Assembly: GCA_963565915.1 (NCBI GenBank)
Contig: OY751493.1
Span: 744,001-808,000 of the forward strand
DNA length: 64,000 nucleotides
From: Entoloma clypeatum
Taxonomy: Eukaryota > Basidiomycota > Agaricomycetes > Agaricales > Entolomataceae
Direction: 5' to 3'
Shown here piece by piece: positions 43,562 through 54,900 of the stretch (position 1 is the first letter of the stretch; every line of letters begins with the position of its first letter). The notes below the pieces were generated by a model that did no database searches, had not been told where the DNA came from, and saw nothing but the letters and a program-made list of their open reading frames with translations. Made by a program: the position numbers and the translations under genes.

Positions 43562-43599
43562 ACAACGCTAAGTCGCGACCCTTATCTATTAAACGGACT

Positions 43600-46500
43600 T
43601 GCTTGCCTTGTATGACTGCAGACAATAGAACCTATGTCATCCCTGCCAAGCGAGCCACTGCATCAACTAAGATTGTGAAGGGAGATAAACCTCCGAAAAG
43701 ACGAGAAATCAGGCTGTTAGCTCAGCTCAGGACATGACGAGGACCAAAGGTTATCCGACCTGAGGTTGACAGCGGATGTGAATGCACATGCATCCATCCC
43801 AGAATAGTACGTGAACAGAACCTCCCCACGCGAGGAATACCGCCCATAGCAATTCTAAATGCGGATGGATCATCAAATCGACAACAGAAAGCGAGCCAAC
43901 TTGCCGAAGTCAAACTGGATTTGGGAGCACACCAGGAAACCATGGAAGCAATGGTACTGGACATTGGGAGAACAGACATGCTCTTGGGACATGACTGGTT
44001 GGTACACCACAACCCCACAATCAATTGGACAACCGGCGTGATAACATTTAACCGGTGCCCAACAACATGTCGAACCAAACACTCGGATTTCAGGATTAAC
44101 CTTAATGGTCGCAAACACCGGGTTTGCATGGTTGAGGTGCGCAACAAAGATGCACCCAAAAAGTCGGATCAGAAATGGAAGCCTGGAGACCCTATTTTGG
44201 AAGCTGTCACTCCCACACCACCTCCCACAACCAAACGACCCTCATATGTTGAATGATTTGCTCATCTCTTCGAAAAAGAGAACTTTGATAAGATCCCAAA
44301 GGAGAGAGAATGGGACCATGGTATTGAACTTACACCGGACGCACCAAAGGAACTAGGGGGAAATACATATCCTATGACGCAAAAAGAACAAGAGGAATTG
44401 GACACATTTATTGATGAGGGTCTAGTAACAGGAAAGATCCGTCCGTCCAAATCCCCTTATGCCTCCCCTTGCTTCTTCATCAACAAGAAGGATGGCTCCA
44501 AACGATTGGTACAAGATTACCACATGGTCAATAAATTCACGGTCAAAGACAAGTTCCCACTCCCACGAATATCCGATCTCTTGGACATACTGAAAGATGC
44601 GGTCTACTTCAATAAAATGGACATCATGTGGGGCTATAACAACGTCCGGATTAAGGAGGGCGATGAATGGAAAGCTGCCTTCCTCACCAGTCGAGGGTTG
44701 TTCGAACCATTGGTCATGTTTTTCGGTCTTTGCAACTCCCCGGGAATGTTCTCGCGAATGATGGCTAGTCTATTCCGGGACCAGATCCGCCGACGTATCT
44801 GCGTGATCTACATGGATGACATCGTGGTTATCGGTAAAACCAAGGAAGAACTCGCGCGAAACACTGAAGAAATCCTACAGATCCTATTGGACAATGATTT
44901 GTTCCTAAAGGAGAAGAAGTGTTTATGGGAAGTAACGAAATGTCCTGTATTGGGATATGTGGTTGGTGAGGGACGTGTTGAGATGGAAACTGAGAAGGTG
45001 GATACAATTCAAAACTGGCAAGCACCCACATCAAAAAAGGAAGTTCAGAAGTTCCTTGGATTTGCTAACTTCTATCAACGTTTTATTGAAGGGTACTCAA
45101 ACATCGCGAAACCTCTCACCACGCTCACAGGTGGTATGGCATTTACTTGGGGACCAACAGAGCAGCAAGCTTTTGAAGGTCTCATACGGGCAATTACATC
45201 GGCACCAGTCTTGGCATTACCGAAACCAGAGGGACAGTTCAGGGTTGAAACCGATGCATCGGGCTATGCAATTGGAGCAGTACTCTCTCAGAAGCAAGAC
45301 GACAAATGGCACCCCATCGCGTTCTTGTCGCGGACCATGTCCGCGGCCAAACAGAGTTTTGAAATCTTGACCGATCACAAGAACCTGGAATATTTCCGTC
45401 ATCCTCAGGACCTAAATCAACAACAGCGACGCTGGAAAATGAAGTTACAAGACTATGACTTCGAATTACGGCATGTGCCCGGCAAGACCAATGCGAAAGC
45501 GGACATCCTGTCACGCTTACCCTGGTATGAAGCGGAACTCGAACCACAGGACAGTGACCAAATGCTCAAGGAGGGAGGACTATTCTTGAAACGGTTGGAA
45601 TCAGAAGATGTGGTACAAATGGAGATGTTCACGGAGGAACAATTCTTTGAAGGGGGTGAGACATCTGATTCCATCAAAATTGGAAACATCACAACCATTG
45701 AAAACCCATGGATCGCACGCATCAAGGCTTCGAACCGCATGGAGACAGAAGTAGCGCAGGGCCTAAAAAAGAATCCTCATTGGTATCAACAGGAGAATGG
45801 GATCACCTATGCAGGAGAACGAGTCTATGTCCCACCAGATCCACAATTACGACAAGAATTGATGTTTGAGTCACACGATGCACCAGTGGCTGGACATCCA
45901 GGACAGTACCGGACACATGAACTCCTCACTCGCACCTACTGGTGGCCTACCATACTGCATGATGTGAAGAAGTACATGAAGGGTTGCGACAAGATTAACC
46001 GACAAAAGCGACATGCTCCGCTACATCCCCATGCAGCACCAAGTCACCCATGGGAAGACATAGGAATCGACGTTGTGGGACTGATACCAGAATCTGATGG
46101 AAAAAACGCAATTCTGGTCATCATGGATAGACATTCGAAGATGCTTCACCTTATTCCGACAACCGTGGAACTATCAGCTGAAGGATTAGCCAAGATCTAT
46201 CGGGATCAGATATGGAAGCTTCATGGGATCCCCAAGAAGATCATCAGCGATAGGGGACCACAGTTCGCTGCGAAGTTCATGGAGATACTCTGCCGCATGC
46301 TAGGGATCAAAAGGAACCTGTCCACCGCATACCACCCACAGACTGACGGACAGGCCGAGCGATCACATCAGGAGACGGAAGCGTTCTTACGAAACTTTGT
46401 CAACCATCTACAGGATGATTGGGCTGAATGGATCGCAATCGCAGAGTTCCAGTACAATGACAAAGAACATCAGGCGATGAAGCACACCCCATTCTACCTC

Positions 46501-47113
46501 AACTACGGTTTACATCAGTGGAAGGGAGAGCTTGTGTTAGAAGATACCAATCCGGCTGCCAACGACTTCTTGAAAAAACTCAAACAGGCACGAGAAGAAG
46601 CCAATGCTGTGCTGAAACAAGCACAGGATCAGATGAAGAAGACAGTTGACACACGACGAAGTCCGTCTTGGGACTACCGCATCGGAGACAAGGTGTGGCT
46701 GGAAGGGACTAACATCAGGACCGATCGACCCTCAAAGAAACTTGATGCACTCCGACATGGACCATTCAAAGTCCTAGAGAAGAAAGGAGCTAGCGCGTAC
46801 CTTCTTGATCTTCCGAAGACTTGGAAGATGATTCACCCTGTGTTCAACGAGACCCTGTTGTCACCATATGAAACTCCGAAGTACGCCATCCAGAAAAAGA
46901 AACCAGCCCCTGATCCGATCATCGTCGAAGGATGAGAAGAGCACCATGTGTCTATGATCCTAGACTCTCGAAAGTTCCACGGAAAGATCCAGTACCTCGT
47001 CCAGTGGGAAGGATACGGTCCAGAAGAGAACACATGGGAACCTCGAGCTAATGTTCAGAACGCTCAAGATTTGATCCGTGATTTCCATCAGCAGAACCCG
47101 TCTCGCCCACGAT
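43600..47113 (+). pseudogene. pol: Pol of Gypsy B, with stops and RNase H deletion
   Basis: One frame runs through protease (V-D-S-G-C at 43765-43779), reverse transcriptase (Y-M-D-D at about 44809-44820), RNase H (T-D-A-S-G at 45253), integrase (I-D-V-V-G, S-D-R-G-P-Q-F, Q-A-E-R) and a chromodomain at 46955-47090 (L-V-Q-W-E-G-Y, N-T-W-E-P). Stops interrupt it at 43735-43737, 44254-44256 and 46933-46935, all TGA. About 30 residues are missing from RNase H at about 45355, between A-A-K-Q and F-E-I-L-T-D, compared with Gypsy A, removing the K-E catalytic-loop segment. In the integrase zinc finger the final Cys reads Ile (G-C-D-K-I-N). So Pol is not functional as read. Confidence 0.88.
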
Positions 47114-47249
47114 AAAAGACAGCTCTCAGAATCCATGATAAGTATCAACCTCATCAGTCAACCACACACCGAGTTCCTCACTCTAGTCCTTTTCCCTGCC
47201 CAATATAGCCTCCCCCTTCTTCTTCTACCTCTCAACCATCCTCGCCGCC

Positions 47250-47654
47250 ATGTCCAACACCACCGTTACCTCCACCTCTACCACCGACATCAACCCCGCC
47301 ATTGCCACCCTCATGAACGAAGCACTCTCCATGAGAGACCAAATCCATGCTCTCGAAACTTCCCTTGCCGACCTCCTCCATCGCCAGATGCATATCCGGC
47401 TTCACTCGCTGTCCAACCTACCTGTTGCCCCGAGTCCTGAGGAAAAACAAATTCTCGGAAATTACACCAGCACCCTCGTAATTGAGAATCAATGTATTCG
47501 GCTGGCTATCAAAGGCCTCGAACTCGCCGTAGCCATCAACGAGGAGTTGATATATGATTGGAGCCTCAAGGAAAGTCCGAACTGGTCCATCCCGGCAACA
47601 ACGAGGGATGGGGACAGTGACTCTGTGAGGACACAGAGCTTGGAGAGGGGAACA
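47250..47654 (+). CDS. Extra open frame between pol and 3' LTR of Gypsy B
   Basis: The ATG at 47250 opens a frame of about 135 residues up to the LTR (M-S-N-T-T-V-T-S-T). It is Thr/Ser-rich at the start and then helical (E-A-L-S-M-R-D-Q-I-H-A-L-E-T-S-L). The LTR itself is open in the same frame, so the frame runs on into Gypsy A Pol to 49205; that fusion is accidental. No signal peptide or membrane span is seen, so it is not an env-like protein. Function unknown. Confidence 0.5.
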
Positions 47655-48056
47655 TGTTACGGACTCTACGGTATGAGGACCACATCATATCTTTTACTTA
47701 TCGGCCCGACTTGGCGCCCTCTTACGAGCTTACTATGTCTAATGTCTACTTTCGCAACCTTCAATTTCCAGTCTGACTCATTACATTACTTCGTCATCCC
47801 CTTTAGTATACTTCGCTCCCGTGCTGACTCGCTTTCCGCAGTCAGCTTACTCACTGTACATAGCCTTCCGCAGTCGCCTTACTCATGCGCACTGCCTTCT
47901 GCAGTACTGACTCATCCGCTACCGCCTATAGTCAGTACCTATATAAACCTCTTGTACTATAGTAGATTCCTTAGATTTAGCAATCACTTTGCTCTTCGCC
48001 TTTCCACTTTCCTGCATACTCTGCCTGAACCTTGGAATGGTTTGTTAAGCATAACA
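47655..48056 (+). repeat. 3' LTR of Gypsy B
   Basis: It matches the 5' LTR (41502-41903) except at 11 sites, each a C/T or G/A difference at a CpG, TpG or CpA. It is preceded by the purine tract GGAGAGGGGAACA. Confidence 0.92.
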
Positions 48057-48061
48057 CCCCC

Positions 48062-51000
48062 GCTGGCTCTGACAAATCGATATGAACAATTGCCTATAGA
48101 CTCTTACATACATAAAGACACTGTAAATTCTTGGTTTCAAAAGCTTACGGACGCAGCAGTTACATACAATAAAATACTATTGGACAAACCCAAAAAGGTA
48201 AAAACCCAAAAAAATAGCACAGATGAATCGGACTTAGATACACTTGTAAACTATATCATTGGGGAGCCCTCGGCAACGAGGCTTGGTTTGTCCCCTATGG
48301 ATGAATGCTTAATTCCCTGTTGCAAAGAATCAGATAATTTAACTAGGCAAACAGACTCTATGGGGGAACCATCTATTCGATCCGCTTCTTTGGAAAAGGA
48401 GCTTATGATGAAAATCATGCTGGAAACGTTGCAGGACAAACACACATTTGATGTTGAAGCATTATTAGACTCAGGGGCGACAGGGATGTTCATAGATCTG
48501 GACTTCGCCAAAAGGAACAACATTAAATTAAGGAAACTATCTTTCCCCATTCGGGTCTACAACGTTGATGGCATGCTTAACCAAGGAGGTTCAATCATGC
48601 ATGAAGCAGTCATGGCTATGTGGTATAAAGGACACGTGGAGATAGCAGTGTTTGAAGCATGCAACCTAGGAAAAGGTAAAATTATCGTTGGACATACTTG
48701 GCTGAAACGTCATAATCCAGAAATCAATTGGGAAAAAGCAGAAATTAAATTATCAAGATGTTCAGAAGAATGCGGCATGCGTCGAACACATTACTTAAAT
48801 AAAACTGCAAGGACCAGATGGGGTGGAAGAATAGAAGAAGTAGTAGAAGGAAATGAGGAAGAAGTGAAGGAGGAAGTAATCCACATGCTCAGGACAACTA
48901 AGGGAGAACCCTCAGATGAAGTACCGGCGGAACAGGTTGTCCCCCGGAAATATCACAAATATCTATCAGTCTTTGAAAAGAAAGCATCAGAGAGATTACC
49001 AGTCAGTAAACCATGGGATCACGCTATAGACTTAAAACCGGATTTCGTACCAAAAAAGGCCAAAGTCTATCCCCTGTCACCGGATGAAAGGAAAGAAGTA
49101 TCCGAATTTGTAAACGATCAATTACGCAAAGGATATATTCGACCTACCAAGTCACCACAAACTTTGCCAGTATTCTTTATACCCAAAAAAGACGGAAAGA
49201 AATGAATGGTACAGGATTACCGACATATTAACAGCTGGACCGTTCGCAATAATTATCCACTCCCGTTGATTCCGGAACTGATCGATAAATTAAAGGGAAA
49301 GAAAAGGTTTACCAAAATGGACCTCAGATGGGGGTATAACAATGTATGCATCAAAGAAGGAGACGAGTGGAAAGCGGCATTTACAACCCCAGATGGAGCC
49401 TTCGAACCAACAGTTATGTTCTTCGGATTAAATAATTCCCCAAGCATGTTTCAAACCATGATGAACGACATATTTAGAGACTTGATTGATCAAGGAGACG
49501 TAGTTATCTATATTGATGATATATTGGTAGCAACCGAAGGAGAAAAAGGACACAGTGAAATCGTGGAGGAAATTCTAAAAAGATTACGAGAAGACAACTT
49601 ATTCTTAAAACCGGGAAAATGTTTCTTTGACAGAGACGAAATAGAGTTCTTAGGGTTAATTATTGGGAAAGATGGAATTCGAATGGATCCTTCAAAAGTA
49701 GACGCCATCAAACAATGGCCGAGACCAACAAAAGTTAAAGAAGTCCAGTCGTTCCTAGGATTGGCCAATTTCTATTGAAGATTCGTCAAAGACTTCTCTA
49801 AAGTGGCAGGGCCATTACATAAATTAACAAGGAAAGAAACAATCTGGAATTGGAAAGAGGAACAGAAGGAAGCGTTTAATATGCTAAAGAAATTATTTAC
49901 GGAAGCACCTATATTAGTATCTCCCGATCTGGATCGGAAGTCGAGAGTAGAATCAGACGCATCAGACTTTGCTACAGGAGCAATTCTATCTATGGAATGC
50001 GAGGATGAGAAATGGAGGCCATGTGCCTTTCTATCTAAAGGATTGAATGATGTGGAACGAAATTACGACGTACACGATAAAGAAATGGCATGCATAATTC
50101 GAGCGCTGGAAGAATAGAGACACCACCTGGAAGGAGCCAAACATGAGGTCGAGATCTGGACCAATCATAAAAACCTCGAGTACTTCATGCAGGGACGAAA
50201 GCTTAATCGCAGACAAGCACGCTGGGCGTTGTATCTAACACATTTCAATTTCAAATTAATACACAAGGCTGGCACCTCAATGGGAAAGGTGGATGATCTT
50301 TCGAGAAGGGTCGATCATAGAAAGGGGGTGGAAAATGACAATGAAGACGTAACATTATTAAAACCCGAATACTTCCACTTGCGAGCAATGGATCGAGGTC
50401 ACATACTTATTGATGGACAAGAAAGTAAACTATTAAAACGCATCAGGGATGCCAAGGAGTTTGATGAACAAGTGTTGAAAGCAGTGGAAGAGTTAAAAAA
50501 AACAAATACCAAAACATTGCATGCAGATGAATGGCACGAAGAGCAGGGACTCTGGTTACATAGAGGAAAGGTTTATGTTCCGAAAAGTCAGAAACTCAGG
50601 GAGGAAATAATTAAATTACACCATGACAACCCAGTTGCAGGACACCCAGGGCAGTGGAAGACCCTGGAATTGGTTACATGTAATTATTGGTGGCCTAGTA
50701 TTACAAACATGGTCAAAGCATACGTCGAGGGCTGCAACAGATGTCAACGATCAAAAAACATGCCTCAACCACTAGCCGGTAAATTAAAAGCAAACACGGA
50801 ACATGCAGGACCATGGAAACATGTCACAGCAGATTTTATTGTAGGACTCCCAGAAGCTCAGGGGTACAACGCAGTATTAGTCGTGGCTTGCAGATCGACA
50901 AAGCAATCACACTTTATCAAAACACATGATGAAGTCTCAGCAGAAGGATTAGCTAAACTATATCGGGACGAAGTCTGGAAACTTCATGGACTGCCGGAAT

Positions 51001-51586
51001 TGTTAACGTCAGACCGAGGACCACAATTTGCGGCAATATTTATGAAGGAACTAAATAAAATATTGGGGATCACAACTAAATTATCAACAGCGTATCATCC
51101 GCAAACGGACGGACAGACGGAACACATCAACCAGGAGTTGGAGCAATATCTAAGATCATTTATTTCCCATTGGCAAACAGATTGGCCCGAATGGATGGCA
51201 ACCACGGAGTTCGCCTATAATAATAAAATTCACACGGCAACTCAGTTTTCACCGTTCTATGTAAATTATGGGTTTAACCCTAGGATGGGCGTAGAACCTC
51301 GGAGGGCAGAAAGGTCAGAACCGGCAAAAGAATTCGCGGAGTGAATGAAGAAGATTCATGAGGAGGCAGAAGCAGCGCTAGTAAAAGCACGAGAAGAGAT
51401 GGAACGGTATGCGAACCTGAAACGGGGTGATGCACCAGTTTACAAAGTTGGCGACAAAGTTTGGTTATCGACTAAAGACCTAAAGTTGAACCGACCCTTA
51501 GAGAAACTTGCTGAATGATGGATTGGACCCTATACCATAACCCAAATCATTTCGTCACACGCTGTGGAACTTAAATTACCAAAAAC
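48062..51586 (+). pseudogene. pol: Pol of Gypsy A (protease to integrase), with stops
   Basis: The order is: protease (L-D-S-G-A-T at about 48466), reverse transcriptase (Y-I-D-D at about 49510-49521), RNase H (S-D-A-S-D at about 49951), the H2C2 finger (H-P-G-Q, G-C-N-R-C-Q) at about 50640-50750, and integrase (A-D-F-I-V-G, S-D-R-G-P-Q-F, a Q-T-E motif). Stops: TGA 49203, TGA 49776, TAG 50115, TGA 51342 and TGA 51516, each explicable as CGA to TGA or TGG to TAG/TGA. The frame continues after Copia C at 57375 with the chromodomain. Confidence 0.88.
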
Positions 51587-51896
51587 TGTTGAAGTTCCAC
51601 CTGGGCGCTAGCCACAGGTGTACTGAGCAACATAGCTACAGTGGAAGTACTCTACGATACCGCTGTGGTCACTTACATGGTTTGGAGGGGGTAAGGCTAG
51701 TGAGAGCGGTTGAGGCTGGTGAGAGCGATGGAGCTGGTTAAGAGTCAAGAGACAACTTGTTGATATTGACAGTTTCCTGGTCTTATATACCGTACTACTG
51801 TTTGTACCAACCAAACAAGTATGTAATGAAGATATGTAAAGGTCACGTGATGTAATCTAATCTAATCTAATCTACGTGATGGGAAAAGTTTCAACA
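51587..51896 (-). repeat. 3' LTR of Copia C
   Basis: It is 310 bases and apparently identical to 57065-57374. It contains four tandem CTAAT/TCTAA units near 51856-51880. Confidence 0.93.
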
Positions 51897-51973
51897 CCCC
51901 CCCATATTTAGTACATACTTCTAAATACATCTTACTTTTTCCCACATATATATATATAGGTACTCTGTTTCGC

Positions 51974-54900
51974 CTAGTTTTTTATCAATCCGAAGTACGG
52001 GATAAACTTGGAAAAGAGGATTTTTCCCAGATTCTTAGTTAAAAGGTCTGCGGGGTTGTTCACTCCTTCAATGAATTCGACCGTAATTATTCCTTCGGAG
52101 ACTTTTTCTCTGACGAAGTGGAATCGCACGTCAATGTGCTTGGATCGCTTCTCAGTCACAGGGTTGGATGCGATAAAGACGGAGCCGTTGTTATCTCCAT
52201 AGATCGGTACTGATCCGATCTGCATTCCAAGTTCGGCAAGCATGCTTCTCAGCCATGTTGCTGCGCGACTGCAATCTGATAGCGCCATATACTCTGCTTC
52301 TGTAGAAGAGAGGGCGATGGTCTTTTGCGCCGATGATACCCATGTTATCGCTCCAGACGCCAGTGATATGAAGAAGCCGGTGGTAGACCTCCTCGTGTTC
52401 TCATCTGACGCCCAGTCGGAGTCTGTGAATGCATAGATCCCTTTCCCTGAGTCCCCATCATACATTATTGCGTAATTTTTTGTTGCCTTTAAATATCTGC
52501 AAATATCCCTAGCCACCTCTAAATGGCGTTTTGTGGGATTTGCGGAAAATTGGGACATTTTGATTACAGCAAAGCAGATGTCAGGCCTCGTTCCAATCAT
52601 CAGATATAGGAGTGATCCGATGACGGATTGGTACTTGGATCGGAGTTCCGCATTGGGTTCATCTTCGGACGCCATGGGTTTGTAGCCCGTAGGGAGTGGG
52701 GTATGGGTGGCGTTAGATTCGCTCATCCCCATGCGTGCCAGAATTTTCTCAAGGTAAGGTACTTGATCAATGAAGATCCTCTTCCCACGTTGCCTTATTT
52801 GGATTGAGAGAAATTCCTTTGGTTCCCCATCGGGCACTAGGTGACCTAGGTCCCTGCATTCCCATGTTGTCATGAAGGCCTTCTTCTTTTCTAGCGTATA
52901 TTCCCGGTTTGTGCCGAGAAAAGCAGAGTCGTCGACGTAGATGACGGCAATTACAATTTCCCCGTTGGTACTTTTGTGAATGAACACTCCCGCATCGGAG
53001 TGAAGCCGGACAAAGCCGAGCTTTTTCATGGAGGAATCAAGTTCCCTCCACCAGGCTAATGCAGCCTGCTTAAGTCCATATAGAGCTTTGAATAGTTGGT
53101 ACACGAGGTGTTCTTTCCCTTTTACTATGTAGCCCTCAGGCTGTCGCATGTAAATGACTTCACGGAGCGTTCCGTAGAGGAAGGCTGATGAGACGTCCAG
53201 TAGTGTCATGAACCACCCTTCAAGGGCTGTCAATGCCAGTATTAATCGGACGGTTTCATATCTTACGACTGGTGAGAAGATCTGATCAAAGTCGATCCCT
53301 TCTACCTGTGAGAAGCCTTTTGCGACGAGGCGCGCTTTCAGACGCCCGTCGGACTTTTCATTGTAAACCCATTTGTTCCTTAGAGCTTTCCTCCCTGCAG
53401 GCAGGGGTACTAGCTCCGTGATCACCCCACGGCGTTTGAGCATGTCTAGCTCTTTACGTTCAGCCGCATACCAGTCTTCTTTATTTGGAAGAGGGTATAT
53501 GTCTTTATGGGACATTTCAACGATGCCAACTTGGACTGATATTGCCTCCATCAGGAGGTCATTCATCCATGCCGTTTGACCGCCCAATCTCCGTCTTCGA
53601 TCTAATTTTTCAAGATCAGACGCTGGAGTGTCTTCCCCATAGATGCTTCCTGGCATCTTCCGAACTCGTCGTTCCCTGATCGGTCGATCTGGTACTTGCT
53701 CGGGTTCTGGAGTGGGTACTCGCGGTTCGTCATCAGGCTCACTGGCAGGCAGTTCGTTGTCTGATTCAGGTTGATCCTGTTCAATGGGAACTGGGATATG
53801 AGGTGTTTCGTTGTGACTATCGTCATCATTGCTGCCGGGAATGAGATCCTCAAACTCATCAGCCGGCTCTGGGTTTTCCATTTCTGGGTGGTTTTCTGGC
53901 AACGGGTCAATGTGGCATCTAGGGTACTTGCTTTCATCAAAGATAGCTTTCCCGCCCATGAAAATCGTGTTGGTTTCAGGATCCATGAAGCGGTATCCTT
54001 TGACCCCTGGTTTCGATCCGAGATAAATCATCAATCGGGATCTTGATTCCAGGGAGTTCCTACGTTTCTCCTTTGGGATATATACATATGCCTGACATCC
54101 AAATACTCTGACACTAGACATGTCGGGGATCTCATTGGTCACCCTGAAATAAGGGGTTTTCCATTCAAGACGCTGCATGGGGGTTCTGTTGTAGAGAAAT
54201 GCTGCATGTTCCAAACAGAATTCCCACCACATCGGCGGTAGACATGCGTCGAAACGCAATGCCTGAGATTTTTCCCACAGAGTTCGATTTATTCGTTCTG
54301 CTCTACCATTCTGCTGATGCTGATATGGGAGTGTGACGTCGATCAGAATTCCATGATCGGCAAGTACGTCCTTGTATTCATCGAATTCTCCACCTCCATC
54401 AACCCGCCATTTTTTAGGGGTGGCGGCGAATTGATTCTGGATCATCGCAAGGAATTGTTTCAGCGCCGTGATGGCGCCTGACTTCTTCCTAAGCAAGACG
54501 ACCCAGACATGGGAAGAAAAATCGTCCAAAAAGGTAAGGAAATATTTGTACTTGTGGTACGATGCCGTGGATATCTGTTTCAGGTCTGAATGAATCAGAT
54601 CGAAGGGTTTGACAGCCCTGGTCATTGAATTGGGGTATGACTGATTCGGCATTTTCCCTTTGAGACACCCTGTGCAGTTTTCCTGTGATTTCTCACGTAC
54701 TAATGTTCTGGGTACTCCTCTGGTACTGGTGGGAATCTTATTGAGCGCCTGGTCATTTGGGTGGCCAAGGCGTTTATGCCAGGTTTCAACAGTGATTTCG
54801 CTAGAGATCGCATGGATTTGGTCATAGCGTATTTCAGTGTCTAACCAATAAATGGTTTGTCCAAGAATGTGAGGTGAGAACTGTATTTTGTTCTGTCCTT

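Larger units (their letters stand above)
41502..48056 (+). mobile_element. Chromodomain Gypsy retrotransposon B
   Basis: The LTRs are 41502-41903 and 47655-48056 (402 bases each), flanked by CCCCC at 41497-41501 and 48057-48061. Total 6,555 bases. It lies exactly between the Gag stop and Pol of Gypsy A. LTRs differ at 11 positions, all CpG-type transitions. Contents: two short frames before gag, an intact gag, a pol with three stops and a small RNase H deletion, a chromodomain, and an extra frame before the 3' LTR. Confidence 0.93.

Noticed and set aside
47250..49205. A 651-codon frame
   Set aside because: It fuses the 3' frame of Gypsy B, its LTR and the protease/RT start of Gypsy A. The join is a chance in-frame insertion, so I split it by element.
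51856..51880. Tandem CTAAT/TCTAA units suggesting telomeric repeat
   Set aside because: Only about four units, present in both LTRs of Copia C at the same place, so part of the LTR.
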